The notes under the pieces are model-generated. The model had not been told where the DNA came from, did not search any database, and saw nothing but the letters and a program-made list of their open reading frames with translations. The translations under genes and the position numbers were made by a program. Below, piece by piece: positions 7,920-16,672 of a stretch of 64,000 nt of DNA. The DNA is taken from contig CAJUTB010000006.1 of assembly GCA_910589315.1 (NCBI GenBank), positions 1 through 64,000 of the forward strand. The letters run 5' to 3'. Position 1 is the first letter of the stretch. Each line of letters begins with the position of its first letter. This stretch comes from an uncultured Oscillibacter sp. Lineage in GTDB: Bacteria; Bacillota; Clostridia; Oscillospirales; Oscillospiraceae.

Positions 7920-8921
7920 ATGGAAAATACGAAGAAAAGAATCCTGAGCGGAATTCAGCCTTCCGGCGATTTGACCCTTGGCTCTTATTTGGGAGCCATT
8001 CGGAACTGGGCGGCTTTGGCGGAGGAATATGACTGTTACTACATGATGGCGGATCTCCATACCCTGACCGTCCGGCAGGTCCCGGCGGAGCTGCGCCGCC
8101 ATACGCTGGTGCAGGTGGCGGCCCTGATTGCCTGCGGTCTGGACCCGGAAAAAAATGTGCTGTTTGTCCAGTCCCACGTCCCGGCCCACGCGCAGCTTGC
8201 CTGGGTTCTGGACTGCTACACCATGTTCGGAGAACTCTCCCGCATGACGCAGTTTAAGGATAAGTCCGCGAAAAATGCCGACAATATCAATGCGGGCCTG
8301 TTCACCTATCCCGCCCTTATGGCGGCGGACATCCTGCTCTATCAGGCCGACCTGGTGCCGGTGGGCGGCGACCAGAAGCAGCACGTAGAAATTTGCCGGG
8401 ATATCGCAAACCGGTTCAACGGCATTTACGGCGAGACCTTCAAAATCCCCGAGCCGTATATCCCGCCGGTGGGCGCGCGGGTCATGAGCCTGACTTCGCC
8501 GGAAAATAAAATGTCCAAGTCCGACAAAGACCCCAGCGGGTGCGTTTATATGCTGGAAAAGCCGGAGGACATTCTCCGGAAATTCAAAAAGGCGGTCACG
8601 GACTCGGACGCCTGCGTCCGCTATGACCCGGCGGAAAAGCCCGGCGTGTCCAACCTGATGCAGATTTACGCCGCCGCCACGGGCCGGACCTTCGAGGCCA
8701 TTGAGGCGGAATTTGCCGGAAAGGGATACGGCGATTTCAAAAAGACCGTAGGCGAGGCGGTGGTGGAGCTGCTGCGCCCCATCCGGGAGGAAACCGAACG
8801 CCTTCTGTCGGATAAGGCGTATCTGGAAACCGTATACCGTTCCGGCGCGGAGCGGGCTGCGCAGGTTGCAAACCGGACGCTGGGCAAGGCGTATAAAAAA
8901 GTGGGCCTGCTGTCCCGCTGA
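7920..8921 (+). CDS. trpS: Tryptophanyl-tRNA synthetase
   Basis: The product is a 333-aa class I aminoacyl-tRNA synthetase charging tRNA-Trp. The HIGH-type signature appears as PSGDLTLGSYLGA (about residues 14-26) and the KMSKS loop is exact (ENKMSKSDKDP, about residue 197). GGDQKQH and EICRDIANRFN also fit TrpRS. The ATG at 7920 is chosen over an upstream in-frame start because the conserved KKRILSGIQPSG opening follows it. It heads a rightward run with envelope precursor genes 12 bp downstream. Confidence 0.95.
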   Translation: MENTKKRILSGIQPSGDLTLGSYLGAIRNWAALAEEYDCYYMMADLHTLTVRQVPAELRRHTLVQVAALIACGLDPEKNVLFVQSHVPAHAQLAWVLDCYTMFGELSRMTQFKDKSAKNADNINAGLFTYPALMAADILLYQADLVPVGGDQKQHVEICRDIANRFNGIYGETFKIPEPYIPPVGARVMSLTSPENKMSKSDKDPSGCVYMLEKPEDILRKFKKAVTDSDACVRYDPAEKPGVSNLMQIYAAATGRTFEAIEAEFAGKGYGDFKKTVGEAVVELLRPIREETERLLSDKAYLETVYRSGAERAAQVANRTLGKAYKKVGLLSR

Positions 8922-8932
8922 GGAGAACGAAA

Positions 8933-10081
8933 ATGGTAATCGAAACGCAGCTGATCGGATATGTGGTACTGGCGTTGCTGGCGGCGCTGATGGTCAGTTT
9001 TTTAATGACTCCCGTGGTGAAAACCTTCGCCTATAAAATCGGCGCGGTGGACGTGCCCAAGGACAGCCGCCGGATGCACAAGATCCCCATTCCCCGGCTG
9101 GGAGGGCTGGCGATTTTCATCGGCTTTATGGTGAGCATCCTTTTGCTGGTGGACATTCGCGGAAACGCCCAGTTGCAGAGCATTCTGTTGGGAGCCGTGA
9201 TCATCGTGGTCCTGGGCGTGGTGGACGACATCATGGCCCTGCCCGCCATGCTGAAATTTGTGGTGCAGATTATTGCGGCATTGATTCCCGCCCTGAATGG
9301 CGTGGTGATTCAGGCGTTTTCCAATCCCAACGTTTTTTCCGACAACCCTTACTGGGTGCTGGGAATGCTCTCGGTTCCCTTTACGGTGCTTTGGATTGTG
9401 GCAATCACCAATTCCGTGAACCTGATCGACGGCCTGGACGGTCTGGCCAACGGTGTTTCGGCCATTTCCGCAACGACGATGCTGGTGATCGCACTCCTGG
9501 CCTCGGAGGCGCAGGTGGCTATCGTTATGGCGGCGTTGGTAGGGGCCTGCGTGGGCTTTATGCCTTACAACCTGAACCCTGCGAAAATGTTCATGGGCGA
9601 CACCGGCGCGACGTTTCTGGGCTATATTCTGGCAACCATGTCCATCCAGGGCCTGTTCAAGTTCTACGCCGTGATTTCCTTCGCCGTGCCGTTCCTGATT
9701 CTGGGTTTGCCGATCTTTGATACGTCCTTTGCCTTTATCCGCCGCATTGCCCACGGTCAGAGTCCGATGCACGCCGACCGGGGCCACATTCATCACCGCT
9801 TGATTGATATGGGCCTGAACCAGAAACAGGCTGTGGCGACGCTGTATGTGATTTCCGCCATTCTGGGCCTGTCTGCCGTGGTGCTGACCACGGGAGGCGA
9901 ACAAAAAGCTATGTTGTTTTTCGCTGCGCTCTGTATTGTGGCCTTTGTGGCGGCGCGGGTCGTATTTCCGAAAGAACTCCATATGGAAATACAAGAGGAA
10001 GTGGAAGAATTGACGGAACGTTCCGAGCATCCAAAGCCGGAACCCGTCGAGCCGCCCCAGGGCGCGGAAAAGGAGGAGTGA
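8933..10081 (+). CDS. UDP-GlcNAc:undecaprenyl-phosphate GlcNAc-1-phosphate transferase (TagO/WecA type)
   Basis: This 382-aa protein has about ten to eleven membrane helices and the MraY/WecA motifs: PRLGGLAIF, LGVVDDIMALPA with the Asp pair, NLIDGLDGLANG, GDTGATFLGY, and HADRGHIHHRLIDMG, the His-rich loop that marks TagO/WecA. It would load GlcNAc-1-phosphate onto undecaprenyl phosphate, the first step for wall teichoic acid or similar secondary polymers. The next gene encodes UDP-GlcNAc 2-epimerase, consistent with GlcNAc/ManNAc linkage-unit synthesis. A charged cytoplasmic tail ends the protein. Confidence 0.9.
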   Translation: MVIETQLIGYVVLALLAALMVSFLMTPVVKTFAYKIGAVDVPKDSRRMHKIPIPRLGGLAIFIGFMVSILLLVDIRGNAQLQSILLGAVIIVVLGVVDDIMALPAMLKFVVQIIAALIPALNGVVIQAFSNPNVFSDNPYWVLGMLSVPFTVLWIVAITNSVNLIDGLDGLANGVSAISATTMLVIALLASEAQVAIVMAALVGACVGFMPYNLNPAKMFMGDTGATFLGYILATMSIQGLFKFYAVISFAVPFLILGLPIFDTSFAFIRRIAHGQSPMHADRGHIHHRLIDMGLNQKQAVATLYVISAILGLSAVVLTTGGEQKAMLFFAALCIVAFVAARVVFPKELHMEIQEEVEELTERSEHPKPEPVEPPQGAEKEE

Positions 10082-10083
10082 CC

Positions 10084-11226
10084 ATGCTGCGGGTTATGAG
10101 CGTGTTCGGCACGCGCCCGGAGGCCATCAAAATGTGCCCGCTGGTGAAGGAGCTGGCGGCGCGGCCAGGGATCGAAAGCCTTTGCTGCGTCACGGCCCAG
10201 CACCGGCAGATGCTGGATTCCGTACTGGAGGTCTTCGGCGTAAAGCCGGACTGTGACCTGAATATCATGACGCCCCGGCAGACCCTTTCCAGCATTACCA
10301 GCAAATGTCTTGTGGGGATGGACGAGGCCGTTGAGCGGCTGAAACCAGACTTGATTCTTGTCCATGGCGACACCTCCACCACATTCGCGGGGGCGTTGTC
10401 GGCGTTTTACCATCAAATACCGGTGGGACACGTGGAAGCGGGCCTTCGGACCTACGACAAATTTTCGCCCTTCCCAGAGGAAATGAACCGGGTATTAACC
10501 TCCCATCTGGCGGATATGCACTTTTGCCCCACGGCGGGAAACCGGGAAAACCTCGTCAAAGAGGGCCACAGGCGCAATTTGTTCATTACCGGCAATACCG
10601 TGATTGACGCGCTGAAAACCACCGTGCAAAAGGACTATCATTTTTCCACCGAGGCGCTGAACGCACTGCCGTACAGCGAAAAAAAGGTGCTGCTGATCAC
10701 CTGCCACCGGCGGGAGAACTACGGCGAGCCGATGAAAAATATCCTGATGGCTCTGCGTCAAATCGCGGAGAGCCGCCAGGATGTGGAGCTGGTGTATCCG
10801 GTGCATCTGAGCCCGGTGGTGCGGGAGGCGGTGGACCAGTACCTGCGGGGCGCGCCCCGGGTGCATCTGATCGACCCTCTGCCCGCCGGCGAAATGCACA
10901 ATCTGATGGCCCGCTGTTACTTGGTTCTGACGGACTCCGGCGGCTTGCAGGAGGAGGCCCCGGCTCTGGGAAAACCGGTGCTGGTGCTGCGGCGGGAGAC
11001 GGAACGTCCGGAGGCTGTAGCCGCCGGAACCGTGAAGCTGGCAGGAATTGTGCAGGATGATATCGTAACCATGACGGAACGCCTGCTGACTGACCGGAGA
11101 GCCTATGAGGCGATGGCCCATGCGGCGAACCCCTACGGCGACGGAAACGCCTGCCGGAGAATCGCGGACGCCATTGAATGGCGGTATGGGCTGCGGCCGG
11201 AATACCCGGAGGATTATCAGGCATAA
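10084..11226 (+). CDS. mnaA: UDP-N-acetylglucosamine 2-epimerase (non-hydrolysing)
   Basis: The 380-aa protein has the WecB/MnaA features FGTRPEAIKMCPLVKEL at the start, VHGDTSTTFAGALSAF, GHVEAGLRT, and C-terminal LTDSGGLQEEAPALGKPVLVLR. It interconverts UDP-GlcNAc and UDP-ManNAc, feeding linkage units or capsules. GGAGGAG lies 6 nt before the ATG at 10084, which is preferred to the GTG two codons earlier. It directly follows the TagO-type gene and is probably translated from the same message. Confidence 0.93.
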   Translation: MLRVMSVFGTRPEAIKMCPLVKELAARPGIESLCCVTAQHRQMLDSVLEVFGVKPDCDLNIMTPRQTLSSITSKCLVGMDEAVERLKPDLILVHGDTSTTFAGALSAFYHQIPVGHVEAGLRTYDKFSPFPEEMNRVLTSHLADMHFCPTAGNRENLVKEGHRRNLFITGNTVIDALKTTVQKDYHFSTEALNALPYSEKKVLLITCHRRENYGEPMKNILMALRQIAESRQDVELVYPVHLSPVVREAVDQYLRGAPRVHLIDPLPAGEMHNLMARCYLVLTDSGGLQEEAPALGKPVLVLRRETERPEAVAAGTVKLAGIVQDDIVTMTERLLTDRRAYEAMAHAANPYGDGNACRRIADAIEWRYGLRPEYPEDYQA

Positions 11227-11233
11227 GGAGCGT

Positions 11234-11995
11234 ATGGACAAACGAAATTTGAACTGGGTCACCTGGGGCTTCCTGCTTCTGGGAATTACCGTGATGGGGC
11301 TGATGCTGAGCGGAAGCCTGCGCCGGAGTTCTCACATCACCCTTCCCCCGCCGGGCGCCGGCACGAGCCAGGCGGCGGAGGAGGACCCCTTCGCCGACAA
11401 TGTGCTGACGGTGGTGGAAATCACGCCGGAAACGGTACAGGCCGCCATTGAAAGCCTGTACCGTCCGGAACGCTACCGCCGGACCGTGACTGTGGAGCAG
11501 ATCTGGAACGGCGGCAGCGGCATCTATGAAATTTACGCCGCCGTCAGCGGCAACTGGACGCGGACCGACCGCACCTTCCCCAACGGCCCAGCCCGGCATA
11601 CCATCACCGACGGCCAAAACATCTATATCTGGTATGACGGCGAAGACGCCGTCTATGCGGCTCCGTCGGGGAACCTACCGCCAGATACGGAGCAGTTTAT
11701 GCCTACGTACGAGGACATTCTGGAACTTCCCACAGAGGACATCCTGACGGCCGATTACCGGATGCTGCTGAACATCCGCTGCATCTACGTGGAAACCGCC
11801 GAGCGGGAGGGCCATACCATGCGCTTCTGGGTCAGCGTGGAGACGGGACTGCTGATTGCGGCGGAACGGCTGGCGGGAGAAAATACCGTGTACCGCATGG
11901 GCGCGCCGTCGCTGGACGAGACGGAACCAACGCTGGAAGATTTCACGCTTCCAGATGGAACGGTCCTGTTTCGCGGACTGGAGTCCACATCATGA
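11234..11995 (+). CDS. Membrane-anchored extracytoplasmic protein of unknown function
   Basis: The product is 253 aa with one N-terminal helix (about residues 8-27, WVTWGFLLLGITVMGLMLSG) and no lipobox, followed by a Pro/Gly linker and a domain of about 190 residues rich in aromatic and acidic residues. Pieces such as NWTRTDRTFPNGPARHTI and DGQNIYIWYDGEDAVY, with a late VSVETGLLIAAERL, look like the curved beta-sheet of LolA/LppX-like or MucB-like proteins, but this is only an impression. AAGGAG precedes the ATG by 4 nt. It is last in the trpS-tagO-mnaA run, so an envelope role is inferred. Confidence 0.7.
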   Translation: MDKRNLNWVTWGFLLLGITVMGLMLSGSLRRSSHITLPPPGAGTSQAAEEDPFADNVLTVVEITPETVQAAIESLYRPERYRRTVTVEQIWNGGSGIYEIYAAVSGNWTRTDRTFPNGPARHTITDGQNIYIWYDGEDAVYAAPSGNLPPDTEQFMPTYEDILELPTEDILTADYRMLLNIRCIYVETAEREGHTMRFWVSVETGLLIAAERLAGENTVYRMGAPSLDETEPTLEDFTLPDGTVLFRGLESTS

Positions 11996-12007
11996 AAGCT
12001 CTTTTTG

Positions 12008-12066
12008 CCTACTTTTTCTCTCGAGAAAAAGTAGGTCCTTTTTGCCCCTTTTTCGAGAAAAAGGGG
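12008..12066. terminator. Twin hairpin bidirectional terminator
   Basis: Two perfect stem-loops sit in tandem between convergent genes: CCTACTTTTTCTC/GAGAAAAAGTAGG (12008-12035) and CCCCTTTTT/AAAAAGGGG (12045-12066). The arms carry their own T and A runs, so each can work on either strand. The TTTTTCTCTCGAGAAAAA core resembles the first hairpin of the dispersed repeats at 1 and 22814. Confidence 0.7.
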
Positions 12067-12071
12067 GGCCG

Positions 12072-13682
12072 CTACTTATAATATTCTTCCGGCCAGATGT
12101 AGAGTGTAATTCCGCCCAGCTCAGCGTACTCGGTAAACCGCGGTACCAGGGCGGGAATATCATACCGCTGGGAAACCACCGTATCCAAATACAGACAGGA
12201 GAGATTCTTCATAGTCGCAAGAACTTCCAGACCGGTGAGATTCGGATTTCCATACAAATCCAGATTCCAGGCACGGCAGAACTCCAAATCGCTCAGGTCC
12301 GTGATGCCCGTGTTGCTCAAATCCAGCATCCCCAGACGCTTGCACTTGCGAAGACAGGCAAGCGCACCGGGCTCCAGCGGATTTCCGCGAAGGTCCAGCT
12401 CGTGAAGATTTCGCAGCTCCCGGAGGGGTTCCAGACTGACCACCCGATTTCCGGTGAGCGAAAGGGCAGAAAGCTGCTCCAGCTTTGCCAGAGGGGAGAG
12501 ATCGGAAATCAAATTGAACGACAGTCCCAGCCGCTTATACTGCGGCAGACCCGCCAACGGTGTCAAATCTTCAATGTCATTCCGGCGGAAATCCACCTGC
12601 CGTAAATTCGTCAGCCCGTCCAAAAAGCACAAATCCCGAATCCTGCTGTCCAGCTGATTGAAATACTTTTTCTCCGTCAGCCGGATGGCCTGGGCCAGAA
12701 GCGGCGCGTCCTCCGGCGAAACGGAAACCGATTCCGGATCGCCTGCCAGAACGGCGCGGGCCAGTTCGTTCAAACGCCGCATTTCCGCCGGGTCCTCCCA
12801 ATGGACCCGGTTTTTATTCAGCTGATTCCGCAGAGCCTGGGAGGAAATCCAATCCTCCTTCCGCCGTCCCCAACGCCAGAAGCGGGAGGACTGGGCCGCC
12901 CGCAAAGCGGCAAGCTCCGGGTTGCTTTCTTCCGGCAGGGGCCGGAGAGCCGAAACCAAACGGTCATACAGATAGTTTCCGTTGTTCCTTCTGGGACTGG
13001 TGTAGTGAAATTCCGGTTCGCTTCCCCCGGTCCCGCCTTTCGGGAGGGGCTTGCGGTGGCGGTCCAGCCAGCAGGCGCATTTGAATACCGGGTCCTCCGA
13101 CCAGACGGGACCGCGCCGGAAGAGGTCCAGAAACCGCTGGAAAATGGGCGCGGGCTGTTCCACGCCCGTCAGACAAAACTGCAAATAGTCCCCCAGGGTT
13201 CCGTCAAGCACCAATTCCAGCCACTGGGAGAAAGAACAGGCAGGCGCACGGACTGCGCCGAAGGTCCCCATCGTCCAGACTTCGCCCCGGAAGGGACCGT
13301 TGAGAATCAGGGACCAGCCCAGGTCCGCGCCGCCCATCAACAGCCACTGGCCCGGCAGGTTTTGAAAATCAAACGCGCCGTCGTCCTGTATAAAACTCTC
13401 CGTGAGCGGAAAGGTCTGCCGTAAATTCTTGTGGGTGCTGTGCAGAATGTGAAAACTTCGCCAGTAACGCTGGGTCAGGAAGGAGGGCATATAGCCGCCG
13501 TCGGCGGCCTGGGTGATGATTCTGGCGTAATCCAGCGGCAGGACGACGCCGCAGGAGGCTTCAAAGGACGCCAGCCATCCCTGGGATACGGGCGGGTCCA
13601 GACCAATCAGCGTGGGAAAACTCCGGCGCATGGCGTCCAGCTTTTGACAGGCGCGCCGGATTTGTTCGTCAAGTGCGTACAT
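12072..13682 (-). CDS. SMI1/KNR4 (SUKH) domain protein with leucine-rich repeats
   Basis: The 536-aa protein has two parts. Residues 1-165 look like a SUKH/SMI1-KNR4 domain: LASFEASCGVVLPLDYARII, then a GG turn, and LLMGGADLGWSLILN. About 330-520 hold six or so leucine-rich repeats of LxxLxxLxLxxNxIxDLxPL type (for example LSALSLTGNRVVSLEPLREL and LHELDLRGNPLEP). The middle is charged and unassigned. SUKH domains are common immunity proteins against nuclease and deaminase toxins, and LRRs bind protein partners, so an orphan immunity or scaffold role is possible but unproven. There is no signal peptide. AGGAG precedes the ATG; twin hairpins follow the stop. Confidence 0.75.
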   Translation of the reverse strand: MYALDEQIRRACQKLDAMRRSFPTLIGLDPPVSQGWLASFEASCGVVLPLDYARIITQAADGGYMPSFLTQRYWRSFHILHSTHKNLRQTFPLTESFIQDDGAFDFQNLPGQWLLMGGADLGWSLILNGPFRGEVWTMGTFGAVRAPACSFSQWLELVLDGTLGDYLQFCLTGVEQPAPIFQRFLDLFRRGPVWSEDPVFKCACWLDRHRKPLPKGGTGGSEPEFHYTSPRRNNGNYLYDRLVSALRPLPEESNPELAALRAAQSSRFWRWGRRKEDWISSQALRNQLNKNRVHWEDPAEMRRLNELARAVLAGDPESVSVSPEDAPLLAQAIRLTEKKYFNQLDSRIRDLCFLDGLTNLRQVDFRRNDIEDLTPLAGLPQYKRLGLSFNLISDLSPLAKLEQLSALSLTGNRVVSLEPLRELRNLHELDLRGNPLEPGALACLRKCKRLGMLDLSNTGITDLSDLEFCRAWNLDLYGNPNLTGLEVLATMKNLSCLYLDTVVSQRYDIPALVPRFTEYAELGGITLYIWPEEYYK

Positions 13683-13706
13683 GAAAACACTCCTTTCGGC
13701 AGGCTG

Positions 13707-14396
13707 TCACATAAATTGACACAAGAGAATGGGGAGGAAGATGGCGGGGATGTAGTTCATGACCTTCAGCTTGGCGATGCCCAGGAGATTGATGCCCAAT
13801 CCCATAATCAGCACCGACCCCACGACGGTCATTTCGGGAATTGTAGACGCGTTTTGCTGGAGGACAGGGGCCACAAGGCTGGCCAGACACGCGATGCCGC
13901 CTTCCAGAACCAGCACGGATACCGCCGCCATCAAAACGCCGATGCCCAGAGAAGATGCAAAGATCATGGAGGAGACAAAATCCAGGGCGGCTTTTGTGAA
14001 CAGCATTTCATGGTTTCCGGTCAGGCCGTCATTCAGCGCGCCGACAATGGTCATAGCCCCGACGCAGAACACAAGGGAGGCGGTGACAAAGCCTTCAGCC
14101 AGAGAGGTTTTTCCGCTGCTTTTCTGGAATTTTCTTTCCAGGCGTTCCGCAAAACGGTTCAGATGCCCGTCCAAATCCAAAAGTTCTCCGATCACTGCGC
14201 CAGCAGCCACGGAAATAATGATGATCAGGGGATTTTCGCCCCCCAGCATCCCGGTAATGCCAATGAACAGCGTACAAAGCCCCAAGCCGTTCATCACGGT
14301 ATCCCGAAGGCGTTCGGGGAGAAGATTGCCCAAAAACAGGCCGATAACCGAACCGGCAAGGACAGAGCCGGTGTTGACAAGGGTTCCAGTGAGCAT
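13707..14396 (-). CDS. DUF554 family integral membrane protein (YdfK-like)
   Basis: This 229-aa protein has about six or seven membrane helices and the DUF554 pattern: TGTLVNTGSVLAGSVIGLFLG at the start, FIGITGMLGGENPLI, an EGFVTASLVFCVGAMTIVGAL segment, and GINLLGIAKLKVMNYIPAIF at the end. The family is thought to be a transporter of unknown substrate. I start it at the ATG at 14396; a TTG three codons earlier is possible. It ends 24 bp before the SUKH-LRR gene, so the two may share a message. Confidence 0.85.
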   Translation of the reverse strand: MLTGTLVNTGSVLAGSVIGLFLGNLLPERLRDTVMNGLGLCTLFIGITGMLGGENPLIIIISVAAGAVIGELLDLDGHLNRFAERLERKFQKSSGKTSLAEGFVTASLVFCVGAMTIVGALNDGLTGNHEMLFTKAALDFVSSMIFASSLGIGVLMAAVSVLVLEGGIACLASLVAPVLQQNASTIPEMTVVGSVLIMGLGINLLGIAKLKVMNYIPAIFLPILLCQFM

Positions 14397-14435
14397 AACA
14401 GGCAACTCGCTTTCTAACAGTCTTGAAAAAGTGTC

Positions 14436-14466
14436 AAAAAAAGGGGCTGGCGTGAAAGCCAGCCCC
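14436..14466 (-). terminator. Terminator of the parvulin gene
   Basis: GGGGCTGGC/GCCAGCCCC (14443-14451, 14458-14466) forms a 9-bp GC stem followed on the minus strand by seven T residues. It stands between the parvulin stop and the DUF554 gene. Confidence 0.9.
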
Positions 14467-14480
14467 GGAATTACGGGAAA

Positions 14481-16160
14481 TCAACCAACAAATTTCATAC
14501 CGAAGTCATGGCGTTCGATATTGGTATTCGCCGTAAGAGCGGTTTCCCACTCGGTATAATCCTCGTTCTCCAAAACCTGAGCGGTCTGGGCCTGCCAGCG
14601 GGGCAGGTCGGTTCCCACGTAGTACATCACGTGCGTACCATAGTCGGTATCCACCAGACCGGTGTCACCGGACTTGCGGGAGGCGTCGAAGCACCAGTCG
14701 TTAAAGGTCTCAACCATCTGGCCCTCATACACCCGCTGGTACAGGCCGCCGTTAAAGCGGGAACCGGGGTCGGTGGATTCGGTGAGAGCAAGGGCGGCAA
14801 AAGAATCCTCGGTCGCCTCGCCAGACTGCCACTGGGCCAGAACTTCCTCGGCCTTGGCGTGGGCGTCTGCGGTAAGTTTTTCCTGTTCCTCGGCGTAGCC
14901 TTCGTCTTCTTCGGAGAGCGTGGCCGTGCCCTTGCCGATCAGAATGTGACGGACGTTTACGGTGTTGTACTCGTCGCGGAAACGCTCGTGGAACACCACG
15001 GCATAAAGGTTGGTGCCGTCGGTGACGACCGCCGCTTCGCCCGGCTCACGCGCAGGATTATACAGCCACTCGCTCAAAGCGGAACCGGCGGTATAGCTGC
15101 CGCTTTCCGTCTTGTTGTAGGTGCCTTCGTGTTCATCCGCCAGCGTCTCAGGGTTTCCGCCCTCCTGAATGGCGGCCACAACCGCGGCGGCCTTTTCGTT
15201 GGCGGCGTCCAGGGCGGCGGCGGATTCCTCCTCGGTGGGTTCAACGGTGTTGCCGTCTTCGTCGGTGGTGCTTTCCGCCGCGCCGGAGAAGGAGACGGTC
15301 TCATAGGAAACGTGGTCGTAGGTGTTGGGGTCGCCGTCGTAAACGGCTTTCAGGTCGCTGTCGGAATATTGAAGGCTGTTGACGTAAGCGGTCGAATAAT
15401 CGCTGTAACGCAGGGTACGCAGCAGCTGATCGCTGTAAATTTTTTCGGTGATGCCGCCGCCGAAGCTGGCGGAAAGATACTGGGAGACAGACACGCCGCT
15501 GGCCGCCGCTGCGGAGCGGAGGGAATCCATGGTCTCGTCATGCTGGGCCTGGATGCTGTCGGAGAAGGCGTAGCCCTCGGCCTCGGCGGCCTTCAGACCG
15601 GCCTGAATGGTGGCCATGTTGTTCAGAGCCTGGTCAAGAAAATACTCGTGCCAGGTCATGCCGGTGCCGGTATCCTCGGGCGCGGCGGCGTCCTCGCCTT
15701 CGGCGGGCGTTTCGCCGTCTTCCCCCTCGGCAGGAGCCGCGGCATCCTCGTCCCCGGCGGGCGTTTCCTCCCCGGCATCGCCGGTATCAATTCCCAGCAT
15801 GAGGGCGGTTTCCTGGCTGATCTCCTGGCCTTTCAGCGGAAGGCTGGTGTCAAGGCCCAGGTAGCTGACGAAGTAGGAATAGTTATTCACAAAATTCCGG
15901 TACGCGCTCTGGTAGTAATAGGAGATCTCGCCGGCGTTGTAGTTCTGGCCGTCAATGCTGGCGGCGGGGGCCATCTTGGGGATGAGGTTGGTGCGCCAGA
16001 CGGCGGAGAGAATGACGACAATCAAAAACGCGGCGGCAATCAAGCCGTAAAGGAGATTGCTGCGTTTTTGTTCCTTACGCTGCTGGGCTTCGCGTGCAGT
16101 CTTGGGACCGGCCTGTCCGGGCTGGGCCTGGCGGTTTTGCTTTTCTCTTGATGCGCTCAT
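14481..16160 (-). CDS. Membrane-anchored parvulin-type peptidyl-prolyl isomerase (PrsA/SurA-like)
   Basis: The 559-aa protein has a basic cytoplasmic start, one membrane helix (about residues 35-55, NLLYGLIAAAFLIVVILSAV) and a long outside part. A SurA_N/PrsA-like chaperone region is interrupted at about 125-165 by a repetitive acidic insert with two copies of ETPAxxEDAAAP-type units. A C-terminal PpiC domain begins at VNVRHILIGKG (about 400) and includes LALTESTDPGSRFNGGLY. It would help fold exported proteins at the membrane-wall interface. The acidic insert is unusual and may vary in length between strains. Confidence 0.85.
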   Translation of the reverse strand: MSASREKQNRQAQPGQAGPKTAREAQQRKEQKRSNLLYGLIAAAFLIVVILSAVWRTNLIPKMAPAASIDGQNYNAGEISYYYQSAYRNFVNNYSYFVSYLGLDTSLPLKGQEISQETALMLGIDTGDAGEETPAGDEDAAAPAEGEDGETPAEGEDAAAPEDTGTGMTWHEYFLDQALNNMATIQAGLKAAEAEGYAFSDSIQAQHDETMDSLRSAAAASGVSVSQYLSASFGGGITEKIYSDQLLRTLRYSDYSTAYVNSLQYSDSDLKAVYDGDPNTYDHVSYETVSFSGAAESTTDEDGNTVEPTEEESAAALDAANEKAAAVVAAIQEGGNPETLADEHEGTYNKTESGSYTAGSALSEWLYNPAREPGEAAVVTDGTNLYAVVFHERFRDEYNTVNVRHILIGKGTATLSEEDEGYAEEQEKLTADAHAKAEEVLAQWQSGEATEDSFAALALTESTDPGSRFNGGLYQRVYEGQMVETFNDWCFDASRKSGDTGLVDTDYGTHVMYYVGTDLPRWQAQTAQVLENEDYTEWETALTANTNIERHDFGMKFVG

Positions 16161-16299
16161 GTTATTGTTTCAGTCCTCTCAAGTATTCGGATACCCGTAT
16201 TTTGCAGATTTTACGCACTTGCCTATTATAGCGGATAGCGGGCAAATGTGCAAGTGGAAAATGCGATGGTTTTGGTTTTTTGGGGGAAAAACAGCGTTG

Positions 16300-16525
16300 A
16301 AAAGAAAAATGCCTGCGGCAGAAACGATACCTGCCGCAGCTGAAAACAATCTGAAACGCGCCCCGCATGAGCCGTGTAGACCCGTTATAACCTGCACCTT
16401 CTTAGGACAGGTGGGTTGCCTCCAACACGCTTTATTGCTTCCAACTTCCAGCCGCGAACGGCAGCCGGGAGGCCTGCAAACCACGCATTGATCTGGCATC
16501 CCTTATAACGAAATGTGGGTTAAAA
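16300..16525 (-). ncRNA. Structured small RNA candidate, 6S RNA-like
   Basis: About 500 bp without a credible gene holds a leftward transcription unit with a terminator (CTGCGGCAG/CTGCCGCAG at 16313-16339, then TTTTTCTTTT on the minus strand). The sequence between folds as a long rod: CGUUAUAA near the 5' end pairs with UUAUAACG (16503-16510 with 16383-16390), GCCUCC pairs with GGAGGC (16468-16473 with 16418-16423), an apical stem lies at 16448-16468, and a CACCU/AGGUG hairpin occupies the 3' half. Size of roughly 200 nt, a rod with a large asymmetric bulge and a 3' side hairpin resemble 6S RNA, the RNA polymerase-binding regulator. The assignment is tentative. Confidence 0.45.
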
Positions 16526-16531
16526 AAAGAT

Positions 16532-16562
16532 CTATCACGAACCCCGCAGGGCGCGCCGTCAA
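16532..16562 (-). promoter_or_regulatory. Possible promoter for the 6S-like RNA
   Basis: On the minus strand TTGACG (16562-16557) and TGATAG (16537-16532) are separated by 19 bp, placing a start near 16525. The long spacer makes this weak evidence. Confidence 0.35.
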
Positions 16563-16672
16563 AAACTGCGCTCCATTCCGTCCGGCGCAGCCGGACTCCG
16601 CTCCGCTTCCGCCGGTCTCCCGCACGGCGCGGAGAAAACCCGGGACGCAGCGGCAGCTTGTTCCTCTGCCGT

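Noticed and set aside
14508..16151. A 547-codon open frame on the plus strand across the parvulin gene
   Set aside because: It is antisense to a well-supported PpiC protein and consists of Gly/Val-rich sequence without start signals.
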